The notes: a model not told the origin generated them from the sequence alone. A stretch of DNA of 64,000 nt from Gautieria morchelliformis (GCA_015179125.1 WHVA01000494.1:17710-81709), one strand, 5' to 3'. Shown: positions 38,616 to 51,140, counted from the first letter of the stretch. Numbers and translations are program-made.

Positions 38616-40544
38616 ATGTCTCAAGGAGGCCTCAACTCTTTAGCAACTATTATCAAAAGGTCCTCATTGTCACCAACCGTAATTTCACAGCTCTGACATA
38701 TGTTTCGGCAAAGCCAGGCTCGAGGCTGCGACGTCCCGGCTTGAAGACATAGCACTTGCGTCCGCTGGCGGTCCAGCGTCTCAAGTATCCAGCTGGGAAG
38801 GCCCTAAACCCTCACCGCCTCTACCGCCCCCACCACCTCCACCGGCACCAGCTGATGAGTCGAACGTAACACCAAGAAGCGTTAAAGCATTTGATGAGAG
38901 CGTAATCGAGGCGACGGTCCAGCCCTTCGTCAAAATCACTAAGTCATTTTCTGGTCCGCTTGTAATTGATCAGGTATGGTGGACGAGTATGACCACTCTT
39001 CATCGCTCATATGCATCGGCATAGGTCTCTATTCTTGAGAAGGAATTCACTAACCTTCGTTCTATTCTCTTGCTGGCATCAGCATGCATTAAACCTGATG
39101 ATCAGTCTATCGTTGAGGTTTTCGGACCACTCCAGGCAGGCCTGGAAGGTATACTACGCATCAAGAACTCCAAGCGCAGCGAATGGGATAACCACCTTTC
39201 AATGATTTCCGAAGGAAGTCAAGCTATGGGATGGATAACTGTTGTAGGTGGATTTGATATATCGAAATTCGTAAGTGAGCGTGATCGATACAGGCACCCA
39301 AACCTGGTCCATATATAGGAGAAATCAAAGATTCGGCTCAGTTCTACGGAAACCGTGTAATGAAGGAATACAAGGACAAGTGAGTATTATGTGCTCTCCA
39401 TGCTACTCGATCCTTCAACATGTTGGCGTTTGAGGGACTCGAAGCACGTCGAATGGGTCAAAGCTTACGTCGCAGTTCTGGAGGCATTACGGAAGTATGT
39501 TATGGAGTTTCATACAACTGGCCTGGTTTGGAATGTCAAGGTGGGAATGTTATCTTCTCTTCTATAATATCCCCTCAAAATAAATTTTCAGGGGGTACCC
39601 GTGTCTAGCTATAAGCTACCATCTGCCGCTGGCCCTCCGCCGCCACCGCCACCGCCACCGCCACCGCCACCGCCACCGCCTGCAGCAGACTCTTCACCCC
39701 CATCTAACGGTGTTGGCGGGGCAGCGGCTGTGTTTGCGGAGCTTAATCGAGGAGAGGAAGTCACCAAAGGCTTGCGTAGAGTGGACAGGTCACAAATGAC
39801 ACATAAGAATCCAGAGCTCAGAGCGAGCGGGACAGTTCCTGCTTCGACTACTATCGGTATGGATTCTGGTTCTAGATCACCAACGAGACTGAGGTAATTC
39901 ACAGCTTCAAAACGGCCTACAAAGCCGTCCAAGCCTCCTGCACTAGCAGGCAAAAAGCCTCCGAAGTTTGCTTTGGAAGGAAATAAGTGGGCCATTGTTG
40001 GTTGCATCGTCCCGAATCCACCGGTTTACACTGACACTGGCCTACTGCAGGAATACTACGAGAATGACACAAGTGTGGTAGTAGACAAGGCCGAGTTGAA
40101 CCATACCGTTAATCTCTATGGCTGCAAGAACGTTACAGTTCAAGTCAAGGGCAAGGTTAATGCAGTCACTCTTGGTAGAATTTCCATCTTTCTACGATTT
40201 CAAGTTCACGTATGCCTCTTGCAGTCAACTGTACCAAGACCTCTATCCTCGTGGACTCTATTATTGCGAGCGTTTCGATCACCAACTCCCCCTCCTTCGC
40301 CCTTCAAATTACTGGCAGCGCCCCTACGATCCAGCTGGATTCGACGGACTCTGGTCAGATCTATCTTTCGCGTAACTGCCTGGGTGTCGAGATTACAACT
40401 GCCAAATGCAGTAGTATCAATGTGAGTATACCTGTAGAAGGTGAGGAGGATGGTGTGTTTGAAGAGAAGGCCGTCCCCGAGATGCTGAGAACATTGGTAA
40501 AGGATGGAAGGCTTGTTACCTCAATCGTAGAGCATGCCGCTTAG
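38616..40544 (+). CDS. SRV2: adenylyl cyclase-associated protein (CAP/SRV2)
   Basis: Actin-recycling protein that binds cofilin-actin and G-actin and, in fungi, adenylyl cyclase. ATG at 38616 gives [14 protein letters not shown]; an intron then leads to [18 protein letters not shown], the cyclase-binding coiled coil. A short Pro-rich linker precedes the helical folded domain ([89 protein letters not shown]). Next are a run of 16 prolines, the WH2-like [19 protein letters not shown] and the beta-helix CARP domain ([66 protein letters not shown]). It ends EHAA at TAG 40542-40544. About eight exons; intact. Confidence 0.93.
39637..39680. repeat. CCGCCA microsatellite coding for polyproline in CAP/SRV2
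   Basis: Consecutive CCG/CCA codons within the proline-rich, profilin/SH3-binding type linker of CAP. The six-base unit keeps the frame when its number changes, so length variation between strains would be tolerated. Confidence 0.9.
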
Positions 40545-41063
40545 GATATGTCGAACGTATTAACATAAATAAATCAATAGCTATGTGTATGAAGAGAATT
40601 ATTCTCAATATTCTATCCTCCAGTGCTGCATGTATAAGGACTGCGACGGCAAATGGTGGGAAAGTTGTAGGCACCAGCACTAAATTGCCTTGTTGGAAGT
40701 TGTCTCCACATACCACTGCTCATACAACAGAAGACAAATGGATTGAACCAGGCATTCTGAGTTGACAACAACTGGCTTCCTGTAGTAATTCACTTATGAC
40801 CCTGTGGTTCTAGCACCACATTTCAGACATGCAGCTGTCAGATGTGGAGGGCTACTTCAATTGTGTTGGTCTTTAGCTGGCTCCATGTCAATTCCACTTC
40901 CATGTTCTGGCCATACACCTTAGACCTAAATTCTCCCCTCTTCCACTTCTGCTTCATTTCTGGACCCACCCCAGGTTTCCGATCCTTTTCCAAATTCAAT
41001 CTGATCCCAGGCTCCCATTTCTGGGGTTCTGTAAGGGCAACTCCCCAAGACAGTACCTTAGTC
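40545..41063. other. start of the repeat-rich region, unassigned
   Basis: After the CAP/SRV2 stop no gene is seen. The stretch 40800-41060 is pyrimidine-rich and contains TGTAAGGGCAAC near 41033, the same bases that open LTR family A, so it is probably a fragment of old LTR sequence. Confidence 0.4.
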
Positions 41064-41347
41064 AAGGACTCTAATCTACAGTCAAAGCAAAGCACTCATG
41101 TAGCTTGATGATGTAATGTGTGAGGCTGCGTGGAAAGGCCATTCAGTGGTGAACAATCCTCTTGTTGGCAAAGGCTCTCCTTCAGAGACCTTCACCAACA
41201 GCATGGTGTGGCCCCAAAAGGCCAAAGTGTTAAAGACGAGAGGTGAAGTCACCTCAGAAGTGAAGTCCTAGTCATTTCTAAGAGGTAGCAGTCTAGAAGG
41301 GGGAGGTTCAGGATGATGATCATGACGTGGCAAGGTGGTGCACAAGG

Positions 41348-41834
41348 TGTAAGGGCAACCCTGGCTGGTTGTGGAGATCACACTACCACACAACTGACAA
41401 GGGGAAATCCAAAGCCTGTATAAATGAACAGAGTATACAAGAGAGGGGATTCTCACCTGACAAGGGGAAATCCAAAGAGAAAAGTCTAAGGACCCCCAAT
41501 GTCAGTGAGCCCATATTATACTACGCTGCGCAGCCAGGGACAATACTTGGCACCCGCCATCAACCCTGCATCCCCCTGACCCTTTATTGACCCTTGATGC
41601 CACCTATTATGCGAGTCGCTTGATTTCCGACACTGTTCCGAGAGTGGAAGTTGGAAATTGGAGTGGAACTGGAAAAGTGGACAGATCCGGTGGAAGTTCT
41701 CCCAGAAGCGGAATCATTTCCGAAAGCGGAGGCGGAGATGGAATCGGAGGCGGAGATGGAATCGGAACCAGAAGCGGAGTCGGAAATGGAGTCGGAACTG
41801 GAACTGGAAATGGAAAACAGGGTGTCCCCTGACA
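41348..41834 (+). repeat. solo LTR, family A, target duplication CAAGG
   Basis: A 487-base element beginning TGTAAGGGCAACC and ending CCCTGACA, flanked by CAAGG at 41343-41347 and 41835-41839. The related sequence at about 42893-42925 (GTGCACAAGGTAGAC) lacks the insert and serves as an empty site. The right half has a purine-rich, low-complexity run with many GGAA and GGAG steps. No internal coding region is left, as expected after LTR-LTR recombination. Confidence 0.9.
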
Positions 41835-42456
41835 CAAGGTAGACGCATGATAATTGAACTAGGCAATATACATGTGTAAAATAATTAAGCAACAACATAT
41901 AAAAATAATAGCATTAAAATCAGAGACTCTTAATTGGGAATATGAAGGTAAAATAGATGGACCCAATATGATATTACAAAATGTTGATATACATTGTATT
42001 AAAAAATGCAAACTAGTTATACCAAATATATGGAGGGTAACATCGAATGGGAGAGAGGCCCTGATGGATTGGAACAATACAGGGGAGTTGTCAAGATTGG
42101 TTTTGGGTGTTTAGTATTGTGTATCAGCAAATCACAGATACGTGAACATAACAAATGCCTGAAAGCCTTGTGTAGCAAAGGATATGGTTTGGCAGAGGGA
42201 GCCGAACCAGTGAAGATGTGTTAGATGTAGGGTGACCTATGTAAAGGACCCTAGTCTACAGTCAAAGCAAATAGCCCATGTAGCTTGACAATGTAATGTG
42301 TGAGGCTGCATGGAGAGGTCGTTCAAGGATGAACAATCCTTTCATTGGTGAAGGCTCTCCTTCAGAGGCCCTTGATGGTGTGACTCTGAAGGGTGAAGTA
42401 GTAAAGATGAGAAGTGAAGACTCATGAGTGAGTCCCAATCCCCTCTAAGATGTGGC

Positions 42457-42846
42457 TATAAGGGCAACCTAGGCAGATGCTCTATACTCAAGTGGTGAAC
42501 TGGTGAAGGGGGATCCAAAGTAAGATAGAGAACTATATACACAACACAAACATACCTGGAGAAGGGGGACCCAAAGAGAACACTCTAAGGAACTCCTTTG
42601 CCAGATAGCTATGACTATATGAGCTCAGTGATCTACTCTTGATTGCCCGCTGCCTGAATTACATAAGTGATCACACAGGTGGTAACAGGGACCAGGCAGA
42701 TAAGAAAGGAATAATGTTAGAGATGGTTGGAACAGGAAGGGAATGACTGGAAAACAAGGCAGAAGGATGCCAATGGCTAGGGGAGGCTTGGAGGCCTTGA
42801 CACATAACACTGGGGTGCACACAGTGTGATGATGGTTCCTCTGACA
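42457..42846 (+). repeat. LTR of family A type nested in LTR-B copy 1
   Basis: 390 bases from TATAAGGGCAACC to CTCTGACA, flanked by GTGGC and GTAGC (duplication with one change). The first bases TATAAGG differ from TGTAAGG of family A by G to A. A related sequence lies inverted at about 45240-45632. Confidence 0.7.
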
Positions 42847-43570
42847 GTAGCAGTATAGAAAGGGAGGCTCAGGATGATGATCACAGCATGTCAAGGTAGT
42901 AGTGCACAAGGTAGACATATGATAATTGAACTAGAGAATATATATGTGAATGCAAGCTACTTATATTGAAGAGGTGTGAGGTAGTAGCAAATGGGAAGGG
43001 GCTGTGATGGATTGGAATGATACAGGAGGTATGAAACAGATATACATAATAGACAAGACACATACAATAGAAATAACTGTGATATGAACATGAAATGAAC
43101 ATGAAATGATGGGGAAGTAACTGGAGAAGAGTGAATCGGGATAACATGCCTTGGGACCTGCATGTGTCCTAACCTGTGCTAACTCCTGGCACAAGGGCTC
43201 GACCCTGTGTGAAAGGCAGGCAGGGTGTGGTGTGAATACTTCCCAACCATATAAGCACCAGTGTGAGTCAAGAGGCAACAGATTGATGGGGAAGATGTAT
43301 TATGGCATTGGTCAGGGGAGGCTGGTCATGGCTGGTGGCAGTAGCAATGGCATATGATGTGAATGGTGAAGGTGCTCGGTGAATGTATTGAACAGCAAAC
43401 AGGGCAAATGGATATGTCCACAGGTGATGAATTGAATGATGATGGGTCATGTGTAAGTAAATGGGTCATACCAGTGGATCGTGGCTGGAGGCGGAAATGA
43501 GGGGACATGATGTGAAGGGTGAAGTAGGATCGGCAAGTGAATCAAATTGGCAAATAAAGCAAATGGATAT

Positions 43571-44462
43571 TGTCAAGATTGGTTTTCAGGCGTTAATATC
43601 GTGTATTAGTGAACACAGCGAATGCCTGGATAACTTGTGTGAATAAGTATGCCGTTCGGTGAATAGGTGAACCAACAAATGTTCACAAGATAAGAGGGTT
43701 GCCTGAACGGAGCTTGCCCTATCTACAGTCGTAGCGAAATAGCCCGCGGCACTTGACGGTATAACGTGCAAGGTGTCATGGAAGGGCTGTCTAAGTAGTG
43801 ACAATCCCTTCGCCGGCGAAGGTACTCCTTCGGAGTCCTTCGCCGAGAAACCATGTCTTGGGACCCGCATACATGCTACCCTGCATGGACTCTTCGTCTA
43901 CTGGGTTGATCCCACACGACCTACGGAAGGGACGCGAACACACTTTGGCCATATGAACACTCAAAGGGGTTGGATTGAGAAGATGATGGGGTTAGTGATG
44001 AACCATCACGCCGGGTAAATGGTATCGATCGTATTTGATGGCATGCCTGCTGGCGAATGATGCGAGCAGCGAATAGTCGTTCGGCGAATGCAATGAAGGG
44101 CGAATGGAGAGGACATAGGGGAGGAGTGGTTGAAGTGAGGGGTGAAGCCAAGCGAAGGCGGAGGAGGTATGGCGAAAGGGGAGACGGGGATACCAAGGTG
44201 CAGGAAATACACAAGTCATGACAATCTGATCATAGGAACACCATTGAAAGAGGGTTGAGCAGAGGAGGTGATAGGACCAGTGATGAACCACCAAGTCAGT
44301 CCAAAGACGTCGATTGTGCGTTGATGGCGTGGCCATGGTGAGTGGCACGAACAGCGAAGATCGGTTGCCAAACAGGGCAAGGGTGATCGGAGCGAACACG
44401 GAAGTGGAGTGAGAAATGGGAGGATAGAGTATGCAAGTATGGGAAATAAACGTGTCATGACA
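43571..44462 (+). repeat. LTR family B, copy 2, target duplication GATAT
   Basis: Starts TGTCAAGATTGG and ends GTCATGACA, with GATAT at 43566-43570 and 44463-44467. At 892 bases it is shorter than the copy at 54895-56091 (1197), so it carries internal deletions. It sits inside copy 1. Confidence 0.85.
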
Positions 44463-44700
44463 GATATGTGGATAATGAATTGAACAATGATTAGTTGGGT
44501 CAAAATAAATGGGTCATGACAGGATTGGGCAGGCAAGATACATAATAGAAGAAACATAAACAATAGAAATGTCTGCAGATATGAACATGAAACAATGGAG
44601 AGGGGAGCTAGAGAAGAGCACATTGAGACAACATGTCTTGGGACCTGCATGCCACTTATCCTGCACTGACTCCTGGCCCATGGGCTTGATCCTGCACAAA

Positions 44701-45721
44701 AGGCCAGGGCAAGGGTGTTTAGGAAGGCTTGGCCCTGTTCTCAGTCACCATCGAAATCCAAAGGTGTCCCCAGCTTGACCCTTCTGCATTTCAGGCCCAT
44801 TGCCAGCTGCTCAGTTTCTATCTTCTGAGTCTTCAAATCCTCTGAACTCTCCAGTTCATGCCTCTTCTTGTCTCAGCCCTTGGGCTGTCAATCTCACATC
44901 TAATTTCATCATGATGAGGTGTAATGTGTTTGCTATTGCCTTGTTCTTTGCTTGGCTGGCCTGGAGCTCCTCTTTGATATTCCGGATCCGCTTGGACTGA
45001 TCCATCATCACCAAATTCAAGGTGACACTGAGGGACTGATCCAAAACCTAAGGAACGACACCAAAGGAGGGGGAGCTGGGTGTGGTATGCTCAGAGGACA
45101 TTCCAAAATCTGACTCAGAGTTGTTGATGCCAAAGTTGCCTGTCATGCTACTATGCGACTTGACCACCAGTTCTTAGGGAAGAGCTTTTCCTGATGTAAG
45201 GGCAACCATCAGGGGAACTATCATTGCACTGTGTGCATGATCGCAGCCACCATTGCACTGAGTGCACCCCAGTGTGATGTGTGATTGAGGCCTTCAAGCC
45301 TCTCCTAGCCTTCACATCCTTCTGCTTTGTGTTCTGGTCATTCCCTTCCTGTTCCAGCCATCTTCAACATCATTCCTTTCTTATCTTTCCTGTCCCTGTT
45401 TTTGCTGGTGTGATCACTTATGTAAATTGGGCATTCAGTGATTGGGCTAGCATGCCCACAGCTTATAGTTGTAGCTAGCTGGAAAAGGAGTTCCTTAGAG
45501 TTTTCTCTTTGGATCCCCCTTCGCCAGGTATGTCTGTGTTGTGTATATAGTTCTCTATCTTACTTTGGATCCCCCTTTGCCAGTTCACCGCTTGAGTGTA
45601 GAGCGTCTGCATAGGTTGCCCTTATAGCAACCCTTCCTAGACAGTGGAACTCATGCGGTCTGGCAGAGAAGGATCCAAAGTGATGAATAAGCTATCTACA
45701 TGTCATACAACTCACCTTGTA
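44701..45721. repeat. LTR fragments, partly inverted relative to 42460-42800
   Basis: On the minus strand 45632 to about 45240 repeats 42457-42800. Shared landmarks are TAAGGGCAACCTA, GTGAACTGG, GGGGGATCCAAAGTAAGATAGAGAACTATATACACAACAC and AGGCCT. Another TGTAAGGGCAACC start lies at about 45197. The part 44701-45190 has no recognised gene. Exact element borders were not found. Confidence 0.55.
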
Positions 45722-46302
45722 GGAGGATGTTCAGATCGACAACAATGTACATTCTTCTAGGATTTATTAGATATCTTTTAAAATATCAACCCTAACCAAA
45801 TTCATAGTCCATCATTTTGTTCTGATATTTTAAAAATATGGTTGTATGTGCTAATGCATGGTGTGTATTGAGATAACAGAGCAATTTCAGATAGGATTTG
45901 GATGGCTATATATTAAAAGTATATATGAAGTTTGTTACATGTATGATGATAGAATATAGAGGCGATTATGGACCAAAAGTATATCTTAGAAGTATATATA
46001 AAGTGTGTAGAAGCAAGTATCGACAATAACTGTACTATATTATTATATATGGTTGATAGATCTGATTAGAAGATATGTTTAAAACAATATGCATGTATAG
46101 TACAAAGATATAACTATTGATGTTTAGACAATAGGGTATACACCCTTTCCTGGGGGAGCAGCAGACTGTGAGAAAGAACTTTAGGGCTAGGATTAAGCCT
46201 GCCTTACAATTGCTGGCAACTGCCTCAATTGTGATATATTTTATGAAATATAGATTAGCTAAGCTATATATACATATATATGACAGTTATAAATATCCGC
46301 CA
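45722..46302. mobile_element. AT-rich non-coding element D, copy 1
   Basis: About 580 bases, very AT-rich, opening GGAGGATGTTCA and closing TAAATATCCGCC; the ends are imperfect inverted repeats of each other. The same element occurs at 59189-59835. TA lies directly before and (after one further base) directly behind, at 45720-45721 and 46303-46304, so a TA duplication is possible. It contains no coding frame. A solo LTR with TGTT...AACA ends is the alternative, but bases outside those ends are also shared by both copies. Confidence 0.65.
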
Positions 46303-46584
46303 TAGAGGAGGATCCAAAGAGAAAAAGCTAAAGTCCTCTGCTGCCAGCACACTACTTATATACCTCATGCCCCTGATCAAAGTCAGGGGTGCCTGCTCCA
46401 CTCCTGATGTAAGTTAGAACCTCTGCAGCACTTGCTTAGCCCATGCAACTCAGCCCACGACCTTGGCACCACTCTGGGGTAGATCCCAAAGCCAAAGGCT
46501 CAGGGGCTCAGCTTTGCCCTTGGGATGGGCTCAGGTCAGATTTGGACCTTGGGGTTGGGACCAAAGCTGAGACTAGAAATAACC
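46303..46584. other. short stretch between element D and the LINE tail
   Basis: GGAGGATCCAAAGAGAAAAAGCT at 46308 continues the LTR-like sequence that element D interrupts; the rest up to the LINE tail is unassigned. Confidence 0.4.
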
Positions 46585-47145
46585 TTTTTTTTATTTTTAT
46601 TTTTATTTTTATTTATATCAATTTATTCGACCTCAGGCTATGGTGGTCGCTACACGCATTGTACTTAAATTGGGTGGGCCTTTCCCCTCGCTCCCTGGGA
46701 CTCCCAACCCGCTGCGTCCTCGAGTGGGCGGATGCACCGGCGACAGGTCCTTCTCCCCCCGCTGGCCCAGCTCCTAGAGCCGTTTACCGCCCCCTCTTGC
46801 GAGATAAGCACTCCTCCTCTCCTCGTGGGTATTTGCTGGTGGTGTTGGTCTGGCTGAGTAAGTGCTGGGCCGCAGTAGCGGGCCAGCATGACGAGAAGGA
46901 GCGCCACAGCCAAAGATGACAAAGATCCAGTGTCTTCATGGTCTTACTGCGCCGAGTCGTTGCACGTTGCTGCTCGAGCTAGGTGGGGTATGGTGTGGTA
47001 TGGGATGGTAATGCGGTCATGGGTTGTAGATTGCAGAGTGTGGAGTGTAGGTCGTAGTGTGTGGTGAAGTGAAGTAAAGCAGATCGTGTCACTGACGTGT
47101 CAGCAGTCCAGTATTACCTGTCAGGCAGATCGATCTATTCTTAAG

Positions 47146-50100
47146 CTAAGGAGGTGGCATCGAGACGTCACCAAATATCCCTTTAAGTCTTCCCGTCGCT
47201 GCGACATAATCGAGCAGCGCCGCCATCGAGTCCGGCTTTCCTAGTAGCTCCTTCATAGATGAGGACTTCCGCCCCAGCTTCCTTCTAAGTCCATGGCGCG
47301 CGTGTTCGTGTGCACGGCAGTCGATGAGAAAGTGGTGGGTGGACTCGTCAGCCTTGTGGCACGAGGGGCACAGGGGGGACGGTGCTTTTCTAATTCGGTG
47401 GAGGTGTTTGTTGAGCGGCGTGTGGCCTGTTCTTAGCTGCGTGATCAGGCTATGCTGCACCTGTGTGAGGTTTGCTGTATTGGCTAGGTATGTATGCGAG
47501 GGGAGGCTGTCATCTATCTTTGCCATTTGGGAATAACAAGGAGACTGTGTCCAGCGCTCCCTCCATGTGTGCCGCAGTTCCACCTTGAACTCCTGTTGCA
47601 TCACGGCCAAGCTGCACGGCAAAATGTCAGTCTTTGAGAAGGCCAGGAATACACTCATCGGGTCCCCCTCCCCAGCTGCCGCCTTCCTTGCCTCCAAGTC
47701 CGCCTCCTCGTTGTCGACCACGTCATCATGACCTGATATCCATGCTATTTCCAGTGTTGTCTTGCGCCTTCGGGTGGGGGCAGCAAGCTTGTTTGCCAGG
47801 TTGTGGATGTGGCCCAGGATGTACTGTGCCGGCCGGGGCCGGATGTTCCTTACCACCTGTATGACTCCCTGGTTGTCGAGGAGTATGGCCGCTGTCCTTA
47901 TACCCTTCTCGTGTCCCAGCAGCTCGAGGGCCAAGGCCATGCTGACCGCCTCAGCTTCGTACGTGGTATGCTCAGTGAGCGGCCCTAGCTGACATCTTAG
48001 CACCGCTGCTCTCCTTCCCCGCCTGTATAGGACCACTGCAGCTCCTGCGCCTCCATCTACTCCAGACCCATCAGTGTACACCTTCACATCCACGGTCCTA
48101 TCGGCATTGGCCTCCTTGGAGTCTTCCCTGGAGTCCGCTATCATGGTGGCATAGTGCCTAGGAGCGTCAGGCGCGTGGACAAAGGGGAGGATCTCCTCAT
48201 ATGTGTCTGGGGTCAGGCTGAATCTGTGAAGTAGGACGGGTGTCATTTGACCAGGTGGTGCGCACAGGCGCGGACAGGGCGGTGGTGAGGGTGCTTTTTG
48301 GGGAGGGTCATCATATGGCTGGCAGCCCTGAAACAGACTCCAGCCAGTAGCAGCTCTATTGGTTGCACATTGGCATGAGCCTCGAGGACATCGCTGGTGG
48401 TCGTACGCATGGCCCCAGTGATGGCAATAGTGGCTAGGCGCTGCACTGAGGTTAGTTTACATACCACTCCTACTGAGCCAGTTGCCCTTTTTCCCCCCTG
48501 CGCTCTGTGAACCGGTGTGAACCATACGTCCGCAGCATAGGTAAACTTGGGGATCACCACCGTGCAGTACAGCTGCCTCATGTACGTTGCCCAGACACCT
48601 GTGGAAGGTTTAGTAAGCCTGCGAGCTAGGAGTGTCCACTTAGCGGCCTTTGCCACGGCTTTCTCTGCTTGAACCTTCCACTGCAGCTCTTTGTCGAGGA
48701 AAACTCCCAAAAACTTGTGCACCATTGAAGAAGCTATCGCCACATCTTCATACATGAAATCCGGCCTTTGCTCCCGCATGGTCTTGCTCAGCCGCGTAGG
48801 GTCCGGGACCCGTCTGTGTGAGAACCCGACCACGGCGAACTTGGTCTTCTCGAAGCGCGAATGGTGGGTCTGCATCCATTCCTTTGCGCCGCCGTCTTTC
48901 AGTAGCATCTCCCGCAGGCCGTCGTATGCTTCTTCATACGTGTCGCCCTCTGAAAAGAGGTTGGCGTCGTCCACATAGGCCACCGCTGCTTGACCCTTTC
49001 CCGAGGCAATTTCTAAAAGATCAGCATTGTAAAAGAGATACAGTATCATTGACAGGGGATCCCCCTGTCCTATACCGTTATCTATCGGTACCCAATCCGA
49101 TAGGTAGTCGTTGAACTTGAGCCTGGTGCGTCTGCCATCCAGCAAGCGCTCCACAAAAAGTACATATGCTTCTGGTATTGTTTCCTCATATTGTGAAGTA
49201 GCCGGCCCGTGACTGCATTGGGGAATGCCCCTTCTATATCCAGGAACAGCATGACTGCGACCTTCTTTCATCGCCAAGCCCCCTTTATTTTGTTGACCAT
49301 GAGGTGGATGGAGTCTGTGGTTGCCCTCCCGGGTCTGCCACCAAAGTGATTGGTAGGGAGCAGATTGTAACTTCTCCGTCATGTAGACTAGATCTTCCAC
49401 TACAATCGCTGTCAGCAGCTTCCCTATCGTGTTGAGGAGGGCAATGGGTCAATACGCTTTTGGGACATCATAGCTAGCCTTGCCCGGTTTCCATATCACT
49501 ACTGTAACCCATGACTTCCAATTGTTGCTGTAAGTGTTCAGGGCAAAGGTTGCTCGAAATATGCATAACAGGTACTCAGCAAGAAGGTCCGCCGATTCTT
49601 TCAGGACTATATTGGGGATACCATTGTCGTCCGGTGCTTTATAGGGTTTCAGCTTGTCTAACTGGGGCCTGAGCTGATCCTCGTGCAGTTGGAAGGTGTG
49701 GTTCACCCGCTTGGGGTAGCGGTGGGCCAGCGGCACCAGCGACTCAGGCGGTTTGGGTGGGAAGAATGCCGTCGCAAGGGCCTGGCTTTTCTCCTCGTTG
49801 GTCGCTGCCATGTTCATGCCGCCATTGCCGTCAGTGGCGTGCAGTGAGGGAACCCTCGATCTCCCACCATCTGTGGCTGGGTTGGTGAGATACTTATTCG
49901 CTGTCCACAGCAGACCCTCGTCGAGTCCCTCTAGATAGTCGGCCCAGTGTTGCGCCTTTGCCGCGCTGATCGCCCTGCCATATTTCTTGCTGATTTCCCT
50001 GTGCTTTTCATGAGAAGGGTGGTCAGCTGTTGCTCTATGTATATAAGATTGATGGTTTATCCTATTCTTCGCTTTTTTGAGTTCTGACAGTTCCTTGGTC

Positions 50101-51071
50101 CACCAGCGATGCGAGTGGGGCACTGGCTTCGAGAGCGGCACCGCCACATCGATAGTGTCCTGAATAGCAGCGGTTAGTGAATTAACCATTTCGTTGAACT
50201 CATCTATAGTGTCAAGCTCCTGTGGATCCAGAACCTCCTCTAGATTCTCCGCCAGTTGGTCTCTGAAGTCGGCCCAGTCGACCATTCGGAAGTTGCGAAA
50301 AGGCTCCAGCTCCTTTATCTCCACCTCAACATCCAGCATCGTGAGGATAGGCACATGGTCGGTTCCTGGTCCTCACCTGCCCAGGGCAGTGTCGCAGTTG
50401 ATGATGGCGTCGGCAATGTTGTCTGTACAGAACACGTTGTTGACTCTTGTCCAGTTTTTAGTGGACATGGATTGCAGGGTAGGGAGACGCTTCGGGAGGG
50501 TCATGATCATGTTGTAATCCACCAGGAGTGATATCAACTATTCCGCTGCTCTGGTCGCCTCCGTGGTGAATAGGTGGTGATTTCTCTCCTCATCCCACAT
50601 GGGGTGGTGCCGGTTGAAGTCACCGCACCATACCATGGAGTCCGATTCATGCTGGAGTATGTGGCTCTGCTCCGCGTCTAGAAAGCTGTCAATAGCCCTT
50701 AGCGTAGCCGACTGCTCACAGTCATTATAGATAGTCCTGCCCTGGGGGTGTTTGAACTGGATGACCGTTATGTCGTTCATCTCCGCGAAGGAGACCTGTG
50801 ACCACATGTTGATGTCCAGCGCCGCATTCACGAGTATGACCAAACGCTTGGTAGTCGAATCAGTAAGGTGGGAAGTTGGATATAGTACTCACCAATTATG
50901 GTTAGCCTTTGTATTCCCTAGCGCATCTATGTACGGCTCTTGTAGTAGTATTAGGTCTTGTTCCGTGTGTATTGCAGAGTTCACAAGGTCATACTGGGCC
51001 TTGTCGGATTTGTTAAGATTTTGCTGATATATTCTCAGTCTCTTCGGCAATGGTTCTAGCGTGTATGTCAT
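47146..51071 (-). pseudogene. LINE ORF2: endonuclease, reverse transcriptase, RNase H (broken frames)
   Basis: ATG at 51069-51071 begins MTYTLEPLPKRLRIYQQNLN, then the endonuclease parts DLILLQEPYIDALG and SMVWCGDFNRHHPMWDE. The RT region 50354-48243 contains PYKAPDDNGIPNIVLKES, GIGQGDPLSMILYLFYNADL and the active site AYVDDANLFS (intact). The RNase H part gives VKVYTDGSGVDGGAGAAVVL, TTYEAEAVSMALAL and ILLDNQGVIQVV, followed by a CPSC...H...C zinc motif and stop at 47146-47148. Frame breaks lie near 50850, 50450, 49425 and 48245, so no intact protein is made although the catalytic residues I can see are unchanged. The break pattern suggests a moderately old copy. Confidence 0.8.
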
Positions 51072-51140
51072 TGTTGTTGTTGTGGGGGTGGGGGCGGTCT
51101 GCCTGTTTATCTGTGCCTCCTCTCTGGGGGCTAGGCCCCA

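Larger units (their letters stand above)
42089..44521 (+). repeat. LTR family B, copy 1, with two nested LTRs
   Basis: Starts TGTCAAGATTGG and ends GTCATGACA. Removing the insertions 42457-42846 and 43571-44462 leaves about 1.15 kb, close to the 1197-base family B LTR at 54895-56091. The flanks GGAGT (42084-42088) and GGATT (44522-44526) are an imperfect target duplication (4 of 5). Inserted in copy 0. Confidence 0.75.
41064..44700 (+). repeat. LTR family B, oldest copy (copy 0), split by later insertions
   Basis: Segments 41064-41343, 41835-42088 and 44522 to about 44700 read in order like one family B LTR. For example, CTACAGTCAAAGCAAA, GTAGCTTGA, ATGTAATGTGTGAGGCTGC, GGTAGCAGTCTAGAA, ATGGATTGGAA and CTTGGGACCTGCATG recur in the same order in copy 1. 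It is interrupted by the family A LTR 41348-41834 and by copy 1 (42089-44521). Its own left end and target duplication were not found. Confidence 0.65.

Noticed and set aside
39892-39905. An 11-base intron (GTAATTCACAG) in CAP/SRV2
   Set aside because: Too short to be spliced. A 48-base intron using the earlier GTATGG donor and the same acceptor keeps the frame.
41584-41900. Open frames rich in Ser/Asp/Ile or Glu/Ser in the LTR-A right half
   Set aside because: Produced by the purine-rich low-complexity repeat of the LTR; the same frames recur in every copy with shifts.
46443-46919. Plus-strand frame of 158 codons over the LINE 3' end
   Set aside because: It crosses the A-rich tail and LINE 3' region in antisense; no domain.
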